In this document: in pieces, positions 56,076 through 64,000 of the stretch
Layout: each line of letters starts with the position of its first letter
How positions within the stretch are numbered: the stretch's first letter is position 1
From: Odiellus spinosus
Taxonomy: Eukaryota > Arthropoda > Arachnida > Opiliones > Phalangiidae
DNA: 64,000 bases
Assembly (NCBI GenBank): GCA_963920705.1
Contig: OY987230.1
Span: 9,061,185 to 9,125,184 of the forward strand
Direction: 5' to 3'
Position numbers and translations under genes: made by a program
Notes under the pieces: model-generated
Told to the model about the DNA's origin: nothing
Database searches by the model: none
The model's input: only the letters and a program-made list of their open reading frames with translations

Positions 56076-56539
56076 ATATTTTTTTGCAACTTGTAACTTT
56101 GGTCGTGTTTTAATAAACAAAAAGGTCGGCCTAGAAAAGAAGTCGTCACCCAACGGACCATCTTGTTTTCGCGGAGGTTGGTCTTTAAGCTGGGTATGAG
56201 CGAGGTTTTACTCTTTTGAATGAAGAATTATTGGTCTAAAATTAATACTGTCTTAATTGTGGATGGAATATTTACAAAGAAACCAACTGGAATCGTATTT
56301 TGGAAAACGTGACCGTATCTTTCTCCAGTTACCATATTTTTGTTCTCTTTTTCAAGAATCTCTGGGAATACTCATCCTTCTTTGCTTCTAATAATATCCT
56401 CCAGCCTTTCCAATTAAAATATCCCACGCAATTACTAGAATAAGCTGTTAGTGAAGGCAAAAGCTCATTTTCAGGCAGTTAATTATCATGGAATTATTAT
56501 AGCCTGGTCAATGAGGTGAACTACGGACTTTAACGTTCA
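56076..56539. other. Non-coding stretch
   Basis: Nothing recognised. Confidence 0.35.
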
Positions 56540-57140
56540 TACTAGGGCTTGGAAACGATTTTAAACCGTTTCAAAACGATTCGCTTTAGTCGTGTGAACA
56601 GGAAATATTTTATCAAATCGATTTGATTCGGTTTCTCGAAACTGCTTCGGTAACCAATTTCGACAACCGATAGATGAAGCTACTATAAATCGATTTATAG
56701 AGATAATAGCTAAGGTCACACTAGCATTTCTTAATCAGTTTGAAACGGTAAAATCAAACCGATTTTCAAATCGCCAGGAATCGCTATAAGCGTCACGTGT
56801 TCACGCATTATCTTTATAAATCGATTTATCGTAGCTTCCTGAGCTACGTTCACACTTGACACTTTTGAACCGTTTCGGATGTTCAAATCTATTTTTTAAG
56901 ATATTAATTTTGTTCCTTGATCAAAGGTCTAGACGGGTGACCTCAAAATTTTATAATTTGACCTTTCCAAAACGGTTCAAAACGGTTTCGAAGTCTGTAG
57001 TGTGAACGCAGCTATATAGGTTGTTGAAACCGAATTGGTTCCCGAAACAGTTTCGAGAAATCGAATCTAATCGATTCGAGGAAAGACGGTTTCCCGTTCT
57101 CACGACTAAAGCGAAACGTTTTGAATCGGTTCCAAGTAGT
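56540..57140. mobile_element. Compound of two family C copies with nested element F
   Basis: A + strand C piece (TTCATACTAGGGCTTGGAAA to ATCGATTTATAGAGATAAT) is followed by a - strand C copy starting AGCTAAGGTCACACTAGC. That copy is interrupted after GTAGCTTC by element F and resumes at GGTTGTTGAAACCGAATTGG, ending near ATCGGTTCCAAG. Nested and inverted insertions explain the order. Confidence 0.75.
56848..57013. mobile_element. MITE F nested in family C
   Basis: About 165 bp with inverted ends AGCTACGTTCACACT and AGTGTGAACGCAGCT and a partly symmetrical inside (TTTTGAACCGTTTCGGA against CGGTTCAAAACGGTTTCG). Its ends resemble those of C, so F is probably a related MITE moved by the same kind of transposase. 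Confidence 0.7.
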
Positions 57141-57555
57141 CCATAAATACAGGGCTCCGAGATTACCTATAATACCTATAAATCCTAGGTGGTCCTATAA
57201 AAACCTATAATTCGTAAATTTATACTATAATTTTTTTTTTTTTTTTTTTAATTTCACTGAGAAACTAGAAACAAATCTTATTTATGTTAATTTTGATTCG
57301 TGAAAGCTCGGTTAAAAGATACGTTCAACATTAGTTTTGAAGTTTTCAATTAAAAAAACCCCGGATTTCTCAAGTTGGGGAATTCTAATATTGTTCGAAA
57401 TGTTAGTAAATATGTTATTCGTCCGCTGTTTTACGTGCTGGGAACTTTAGTAAAATTTTGAGGTTTTTATTCTAAAACCATCCATCAATTTAATTCCGTC
57501 ACGAGTCCGGCTACAGAATTCTGAAATATTGTGTCGTCTGCTTGTTATTGTAAGT
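57141..57555. other. Non-coding stretch with T run
   Basis: A T run at 57231-57250. AT-rich; nothing else recognised. Confidence 0.35.
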
Positions 57556-57558
57556 TCA

Positions 57559-57564
57559 TCAGTC
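57559..57564 (+). promoter_or_regulatory. Possible initiator TCAGTC
   Basis: Matches the arthropod-type initiator TCAGT(T/C), with GGTTTTC about 27 bases downstream near the usual DPE position but one base off. It would give a 239-nt 5' UTR before the ATG at 57800. Weak evidence on its own. Confidence 0.2.
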
Positions 57565-57799
57565 TCGGTCGACGGGTGTATGGTCCGGTTTTCAAAGTGT
57601 TTCTCACGGTCTCATAGTCTAATTTTGCGATATTCGGTCATATTTAGAGTAAGTTGCGTCTAATTATTACAGTTTTAGTCGTAATATTCGCTGGACTATC
57701 GTGAACGATCGAAATTAGTTTAAAGTGAATGTAGGCGTTTTTGACGAGTCATTGAATCGGCGGATTCGCGCGAATGTTCTCGTGACGGAATTAAGTGCT

Positions 57800-57840
57800 A
57801 TGAAGTTTTGGAACGCTACCTATGTCCCTAGTCCTATTTG
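57800..57840 (+). CDS. Candidate first coding exon
   Basis: ATG at 57800 opens 13 codons (MKFWNATYVPSPI) plus two bases, cut by a strong donor TTTG|GTGAGT at 57840/57841. The same frame is open upstream back to about 57713 (ESLNRRIRANVLVTELSA before the M), so the exon could instead be internal, but no good acceptor is visible. The 250 bases before the ATG are richer in CG dinucleotides than the flanks, as 5' exons often are. Its split-codon phase (2) does not connect to exon b, so it is probably a separate gene. No second exon was found in the remaining 6 kb. Family unknown. Confidence 0.4.
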
Positions 57841-60800
57841 GTGAGTGAATTTTAAGTTAGACATTTTACGTTCGATTTTCGAATAACTAGCGTGCCATAT
57901 TATCAATTCAGTTGTTTAAATTACGTACTCGGAAAGTAGGCTTAACAAGTATCCATGGAGATCGTATGATCGTTTTATTTCCCTTTCATGAAAACGAGGC
58001 TTCTGATGTAGGAGTAGTTCTACCTTTTTTTAAATAAATTTATAAACTAAGAAAACAAAATTTGGTACGAAAGAAGTTTGGAAAGTCATACCATATCGAT
58101 AGTTCTATTGATTTTTATCATTCTCGTGAAAACGAGGCTTTATATATAATAGGGATTCTTGTAGTCTTTGATCTTGCCGCCAAAAGGAATGGGGAAGGGT
58201 ACAGAGATAGCAGATTCTTCTTTTGTCCTTTTTCACTTATCCCAAAATCTCTCTTTTTTTGCTCCCGAGTTCCGTTGTTGAACCCTTTAAAGTATACGCT
58301 ATAATCTAGTTTCATTTTAAATATTTTCCTTTTCCCTAGCGCTTCTCCTTCTCTATACCTTTACCGTTTCTCTTCCTTATATCCCCCCCTGAACTTTCAA
58401 GAGCAATTTGCAAAAACTATTTAATACCTTTTAACATATAGCATTGTGTATTAATCCGTGTCGGCTTTCTCTATTACGCAAACTTTTCTTCGTGAAATAT
58501 TGTTAACGGACTTATTGTTAAAATGTGCATTGAATTTCATCCTTGTTCCTGTTCTCCACTATCACCCCAACTTAAAGTTGAGCTTCACTCACTGGGGATA
58601 ATGTTTTATTATCCATTAGCTTTTTAATGCTTTTACGAACTTTTAAAAAATGCCTGTCCAGAAATTCTGTCTTACAATACAAATAAGGAGTGACTTTTTA
58701 AAATTGAACTCAATTCAGGGTTAAGGTTGGTTTTCCCGCCATTTTTATGAACGACATCTTATTAATGACACGATGACATCAGCATAAATTTTTGGAGTCT
58801 CAGTTAGGCTTAGCGAATTGTTTTGATAATTATCTGTGAATTACAGTAAAACATTTGGTGATTGTATAATATATTTTATGCGTTATCAAAAACCCATTTA
58901 TGGACATAATTAGCTTGGGAATTAAATACAGTAGAGTAAAGATTGCGTGAAGCCGGCTAGCACGCGATTTCGTGTATTCATTCCCCGTTTCCCGCCAAAA
59001 TCTAAATTGAAAAGTTCGTTTTTTAGGTGCAAGGTACGTCTCCCACTAGTTAAAGGAGGGCTTAAACAACTTACTCCTATTTATTTCTGGTAGTTTTTAA
59101 CTATGAAAAAACTGGAAAAAACACCACATAGTTAAGCCAAATTTATTATAAAATATACAAGAAATGAAGTAAAAATAAATATTAAACGTAACCCAGTTCG
59201 CGTCCACATGCGCTTGTTTATTTCAAATTTAATGATGTTTTGCATTTACATTAAGCTAATTAACTCTGATATTAAGAGGAATATATAGAAGAGAGGGTTT
59301 TCGCTTTGAAGTTAGGCTTAGTTCGGTCGTCTAGATTTTATACTACTTAGGAATACCATACTTCGCGACTTCCATTACTTTACGCGAATCGGGGACGATG
59401 TTTTAAAAGCTTTAATTAGTAGAATGGACCTTTTAAAATGACCGAACCCGTCTTCCCTATTTGCTTCCACCGTATATACTAAAATCTAATTGGAAATGAT
59501 AACGCTAGAAATTGGTACGGCGTAGAAATACGTCGTGTTAAACTCCTATAAGGAAAAGTAGTATTAGTATATGTCTCGGTAAGTTTTAAAACCGACTCTC
59601 CCTATTTAGTAGTACATGCTTAAATGCATTTTTGTTTTGAAAAGAGGATTAGAATTCCTCCTTCAGCTCTCGCTTTTACTCTTTACGGCTTAATATCTCT
59701 TTTGTAGACTTATTATAGCTTAATGTCGTCTTAATGGTTTGAAGTTAAAACTCCCTTTTAAATTTTTCCTTTTGCCGACTTTTAACGATAATTAGCGTTT
59801 CAATTTGGAAAATTCTAGTGCCGGTATACCATCCACTTGGCGAGACTAAAATTTCGACCGATATCGATATATAGCTTCAAAAAAGATTAGTTTTGGGTTT
59901 CGCGATTAAGACAGTAAACGTAATCTATAAAACTAAAACTTGCACGGACTAATACGTAATGTAAACCACTTTGGTTGTGAAGTAGTTTCGCAAACAGTTT
60001 TTGATCTTGAGTTAGGATGTTGTTTACGCCGTTGCAATGAAAGGATTATTTCGTACGAATTTGTTTCTGACAGAGAAGCTTGAATTATTGATATAAGCAC
60101 AAAATTTTTGGTATTCAAAATTTTATATTGAAATATATATGATTTTTTTTCTTTGCCAATATAGCTAACAAATTTTTAAATTAAAAGTAATATATTATGT
60201 ACTACAGCTCCCTAGTCACTTGTCTTCCATTTCAAAGCATTTGTTGTTCGGGGTCTATTGCGGACATTCCACAATACTTCCGGGCTTTGAGGGACCGATG
60301 AGACAACAGCCAAACGCTGGCCACAACCAGTTTTAGAAACAAGACAAAAACCAGTTTATTAATTGTTTGGACCAGTTTTTTAATTCAGAAACGGATGCTC
60401 ATTGGTCCCAACGTCGTTACGTAATATTCTAGAAATGTTTAGTCTTGAGGTCATAAGTTCATAACCTTTAAGAAAATAAATCAAATTAGTTTGGTGATCG
60501 TTGCAGCCCCGCTATTAATTAAGCAACCCTAGAAGGGTTCGTTGTATTGTAGTTCAAGAGCATCCTTTCCTTCGCGCTTTCTTCCCTAACCTTTTTTTTA
60601 AGTAAGTTTCACCACTTTTGGTTATGGCTTCGTACCCTGAATGAGAAGGTATTGTATATACTTTATTCTTGCAAAGGTAAAATCTCACCGAAACGTATTA
60701 ACATATTCTGACAAGTCTAGTCATCTTAAAAAATTGGTGTGAACTGTAGTGAACATTTGGCCAAAAAATATTCTTATTAACTTTACTCAGATTTCAATTA

Positions 60801-61670
60801 AACGTGACTTTCCCTTTCTACCGAAAACATCTTAACCTCTTCATCCAAATGTAACGCTATAGTTCTCGAGCTTTCCTCTCTATTCAGAGATTTTGAGACT
60901 TTGCCCTGAGCGGGATTAACTTTAGTCAAGTCGAGGCCTATTATATGGTTATCGTTCTCAGTAACTCTCTCCCCTCCCCTTAGCTAAACCGCTATAAAAC
61001 TGTAAGGCTGAAAAGAGCGAAACTATAAAAGATATCTGGTGGCTTTTGATCTTGGCTCGTAAAAATAAAAGCCAGCCTTATGCCTATAAAGCCTCCCCTA
61101 TTCAGATGGACTGGGTCGACAACCCAGAGAACTGGGAGAAAATTCGGTTAAAACGACGACCTAGCGCGTTACGGGGTCTCTCCAAAAACCATTTCTCTCG
61201 GGGGCCAGCCTTCGTTTTCCTGGATATAAGCGGAGAAAATGCCAGATTTGACCGTAAAAAAGATTCGCGTAAACCCGCGTGTTAAATTGCGCGTTTTTTT
61301 AGGAGGGGTCACGTGGGTTATGAATGGATGTATTCGTTATATATAGTTCATTTCAGACCCTGACTGCTATAGCCTTAATCCAGAAAAATAAAAATAAACT
61401 CCCAGTAACGTAACGCTATCAGAAAACGTCATAAGTAACAAAGTTCGAGACGGCGCGAGAGGAAAATATATCTACCTTCCCTTCTACGCTTCAGTCATTT
61501 GGACTCTTCCAGTCTTCCTAAAGATTTTGAGTCTAGGAGGGAGGGACGTAATTAAAGCTTCCCGATATTGTCTTCCCTCCCTTTTCCTCGTTTCAATATT
61601 TACGACAACTGCAGCCGCTAAAGTGTCTCGACCCAATCAGCTGCCGTACGACAGAGTTTGTTTTGTTTTA
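57841..61670. other. Probable intron and intergenic DNA
   Basis: AT-rich. It holds an H-arm-like word (AAGTAGGCTTAACAAG...CATGGAGATCG) at about 57935-57968. Two GAAAACGAGGCTT words at 57989 and 58129 mark a weak duplication. Frames at 58062-58315, 59933-60118 and 61046-61285 lack splice borders. The last is basic and tryptophan-containing (MDWVDNPENWEKIRLKRR) and is the only one worth checking. Confidence 0.35.
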
Positions 61671-61674
61671 GAGC

Positions 61675-61745
61675 GATACCCTCTTCAGACGAGGCGTAAT
61701 TAGCCGTGTTTAATCAGATCTAACCGAGGTTTACACAGCCTTTTC
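61675..61745 (+). mobile_element. Palindromic element I, copy 3 (one arm)
   Basis: ATACCCTCTTCAGACGAGGC then TAATTAGCCGTG and TTAATCAGATCTAACCGAGG match, in reverse, the right arm of copy 2. The other arm is missing. Confidence 0.7.
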
Positions 61746-62315
61746 AGTTCTTACGTACATTGCGTAAATGAATTCTTGATATATTGTAGTATTCTAAAAT
61801 GGGACGAACTACCGAAAGAAAATAAATTCCTCTTTTGGAAAGTTTCCGATTTCAGTAGTATTTTCGTATATATAACTGATTTCAACCTATAGGATAGTAC
61901 AGTGTTTATTTCAGAGGGGTGTTTGGACTCTAAACTATCGCGTGGGTTTTGAACCCCATTTACGAAGTTAAGTTTATAGTCACGAAGAAATTTATTATAG
62001 GCAATGCCCGACGGGTGCGAGCTCTCGTTTATAAATTGCACGCAGCTCGAAAAAACGCTGATTTATAAGAAGGTGTAACCTCCGAAGAATTAATCCCGGA
62101 AGATTAAATCTGTTTGTTTTAAAAATTTTGGGCGGGGGTGTTCTTTCTCGAACGGGCTCGCGGTGGCGTGATTTGTTAGAAGGCGTTAAATTGAGCTGGA
62201 GTCGAGATTTCATATCTGGTCTTCAAGAGTATACCTACCATTATAAAGAACGAATTTGAAGGTCCTAAGAATCTTGAAGAGCGTCAATAAATAAGCAAAC
62301 GCCGTTTTAAAATAA
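61746..62315. other. Non-coding stretch
   Basis: Two - strand frames (61751-62041 and 61995-62213) are unsupported. Nothing else recognised. Confidence 0.35.
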
Positions 62316-62433
62316 TACTAATACTAGTAATACTAGTAATACTACTAATACTACTCCTACTGCCTACTACTACCTTCAACTAATACTACTACTACTCTTA
62401 CTACCTACTACTACCATCTACTATTACTACTCC
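62316..62433 (+). repeat. Imperfect (TAC)n triplet repeat
   Basis: TACTAATACTAGTAATACTA and similar, with interruptions (CTGCC, CTTCAAC). Confidence 0.9.
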
Positions 62434-62449
62434 ATCCACAAATGTGAAC

Positions 62450-62740
62450 TCTCACAAGGGTCAGGTAATATGAGAGTCGAAAGATATGAAATTTTGCCTC
62501 AAAGGCCTAAGGAAAGGTCATGGAAAATGAAAATGGCTCTAAATAGTCATATTAAATTAAGGTCAAGGGGAAAGTCGGTTGATATGAAATAATTTATGCC
62601 TAAGGTCAAGTAGAAAGTAAGGTAATTTAACCACGTAGGTCGAATAATTTCGAAATTTTGGCTCAACGGGTCAGGGTAAAGACACGTGATTACGAAATTT
62701 AGCTCTAAAGATCAGTGGAATGTCAGGGGTTATTGTTTAA
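62450..62740 (+). mobile_element. Decayed MITE family B relative
   Basis: Repeating GGTCA(G/A)GG(G/T)AAAG and GAAATTTTGGCTCAA words at B-like spacing. Ends are not preserved. Confidence 0.45.
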
Positions 62741-63297
62741 ATTTCTTAAGACGCATCTTTTAAAAATATATCTTGGTTTCTTGAATTTAAGGATAGTTCA
62801 TTGTTAGTTATATAAGTAATAACCTAAAGTGACCAAATAATAATCTTGGCGAATAAGTTTTATAATAATAAACCAAAAGCAGATGTCAAAACATTTTTCT
62901 TATTAAACAAAACGAAATAAACAAAAAGCCCAATTAAAAAAATCTGCTGCTAAAGCAATTAAGAGTAAAGTTTATTACAATTATTCCGATTGTATATTTA
63001 ATGAAGCTTAAGGCATTTGACGTTAAAAGAAGCCGAAAGTTTCTAGAAGGTCAAAATCGTAAACTTTCTTGACGTTTTTGATCGATGGCAATTTTAGGGA
63101 GGGAAGAAGGAAACTAGCTCGGAAAAGGGAATATTTATTTAAAAAAGAAAAATTACATTAAAAATAGAATGGCGCCACAATTTTACAACGGGTACTAATT
63201 TTTACAAAAATGCTTGCTCCGTCTGTCTGTGCTCGATAGGGTAGTTTTGTAAAGAGTTTAAAAGTAAAGTGTCAGCGAAAGTTTATCAAAATCCTTC
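62741..63297. other. AT-rich non-coding stretch
   Basis: Nothing recognised. Confidence 0.35.
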
Positions 63298-63301
63298 TTA
63301 A

Positions 63302-63540
63302 AGGGAGAATGCAACCTAAAAACATTTTTTAATCGATTGCTTATCGTTTAAATATGTCTAATCCAACAGAAAAAAAATTACAAACAAATATAAAACTAGA
63401 AATAAATTTAAAATTTACCTGGAAAATAGGCTTAGCTGAATTTATGGAGATAATTGAACTCCCCATATAAGCACTATCGACCAATGACATTGATCGATGC
63501 CACTTATATGGGGAATGCGGGATCTCCATGATCCCATGTT
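63302..63540 (+). mobile_element. Element H, copy 5, left part
   Basis: TTAA (63298-63301) then AGGGAGAATGCAACCTAAAA, the complement of the right end of copy 1. The left arm continues ATAAAACTAGAAATAAATTT and AAAATAGGCTTAGCTGAATT, with the partner GGATCTCCATGATCCCA near 63520. The right outer arm is replaced by a C element. Confidence 0.8.
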
Positions 63541-63822
63541 TCAAGAAATCCAATCAAATCGATTAGATAAAAGACGGTGTGCAGTTCACACGACTAAATT
63601 GCAACGCGAGGGGCAGACACTTGTGAACTCAGGTGTACAAAATTTTTGAACTCCTTGCACTATCAAAGCTAAACTCTGAGTTCATAAGAGTTCGAACTCA
63701 ATGCGCTGTCAAAGCTGAACTCGGGGAACTCCGGTCTACAGCGAATTCAAGAGTGTCTGACCCCTCGTTGCAACGTTTTGAAACAGTTTGAATCGATTCC
63801 AGGGCCTAGTATGAAAGCAAAT
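63541..63822 (-). mobile_element. MITE family C, copy 7, interrupted by D
   Basis: Right part of C in reverse orientation: TCAAGAAATCCAATCAAATC, AAAGACGGTGTGCAGTTCAC, then D, then AACGTTTTGAAACAGTTTGA and CCAGGGCCTAGTATGAA. It abuts the truncated H copy 5. Confidence 0.8.
63607..63767 (+). mobile_element. hAT-like MITE family D, copy 2
   Basis: 161 bp, ends CGAGGGGCAGACACT and AGTGTCTGACCCCTCG, with a perfect 8-bp target repeat TTGCAACG at 63599-63606 and 63768-63775. It confirms the 8-bp rule seen less cleanly at copy 1. Confidence 0.88.
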
Positions 63823-64000
63823 AAGATATTATCAAGATAATAATTACATAACTTGACAATATAAAGAATATAAAACATTAATAATTTTAAAAAACCTAAA
63901 ATAAATGCGCATGCATTCGAAAAAATGGTGTCAGTAGCGCTTTAAAAGCTGGATATTTAGAAAAGAAAATTATCGAGAATGCAGTATGAAACTCCCTGGC
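63823..64000. other. AT-rich end of window
   Basis: Nothing recognised. Confidence 0.35.

Noticed and set aside
55298-56161. Long open frames on both strands (up to 287 codons), apparently repetitive proteins
   Set aside because: They follow from a 31-bp unit whose triple is divisible by three and that lacks stops, plus the next array. Frames are open on both strands alike, with no start or splice context.
57713-57840. Exon c of the same gene as exons a and b
   Set aside because: Exon b leaves two bases of a codon, and none of the possible acceptors before 57800 gives the matching phase.
61046-61285. Basic 79-codon frame
   Set aside because: It has plausible residues but no acceptor, donor or homologous motif that I recognise.
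1-64000. LTR retrotransposon, LINE, endogenous virus or autonomous transposase
   Set aside because: No long terminal repeats, reverse transcriptase motif (such as YxDD in context), integrase or DDE-type frame was seen on either strand.

Overview
This window looks like a gene-poor, AT-rich stretch of nuclear DNA from an animal, probably an invertebrate. The evidence is spliceosomal intron borders with long pyrimidine tracts, introns of several kilobases, many short inverted-repeat DNA transposons (MITEs), long minisatellites and poly-T runs. It has no operons, rRNA, CRISPR array or long uninterrupted genes. I cannot name the species. Four TTAGG units (27133-27152) and a possible TCAGT-type initiator near 57561 would suit an arthropod, but neither is decisive.

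Coding signal is sparse. The best gene is on the + strand. Two exons (45297-45556 and 48903-49007) have good acceptors and donors, and their codon phases match exactly across a 3.3 kb intron. Together they encode about 121 residues of a Pro/Ser/Ala-rich, acidic-ended protein I do not recognise; the rest of the gene must lie outside what I can see. About 840 bp upstream on the - strand (44168-44461) is a protein-like exon with one in-frame TGA. A likely first exon of another + strand gene ends at 57840 with a strong donor. Several weaker open stretches are listed with low confidence.

Most of the rest is repeats. Dispersed families are given letters here: A, B, C, D, E, F, G, H, I, J, K, L, M, N, O, P, R and S. 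E and M are MITEs with long inverted ends, CA termini and exact 7-bp target duplications. D is a hAT-like MITE with 8-bp duplications, found twice, each time inside a C element. C is a PIF/Harbinger-like MITE with at least seven copies. G (two 808-bp copies about 99% identical) and H end in AGGG at TTAA targets. N is a near-perfect foldback.

Tandem arrays, left to right, are: 26-bp (4.5-5.15 kb), 17-bp (20.0-20.5 kb, grown from an H element), an inverted pair of GGGCGAAA arrays (26.8-27.5 kb), 33-bp (31.3-31.6 kb), a 1.9 kb satellite of mainly 29-bp units in ordered blocks (32.2-34.2 kb), 45-bp (40.1-40.4 kb), 32-bp (40.9-41.3 kb), 21-bp (42.8-43.2 kb), adjacent 31-bp and 41-bp arrays (55.4-56.1 kb), and a triplet repeat (62.3-62.4 kb).

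Region by region: 0-9 kb holds MITEs A, R, E, S, M, C and D plus the 26-bp satellite; 9-25 kb is mostly non-coding with L, G, C/E, K, I, H, N and O; 25-43 kb is the densest satellite and MITE zone; 43-50 kb carries the recognisable exons; 50-64 kb is largely empty with a candidate promoter and first exon at 57.6-57.8 kb and nested C/F/H/D insertions at the ends. No undescribed defence or metabolic system is visible. The most unusual content is the birth and layering of satellites and nested MITEs.
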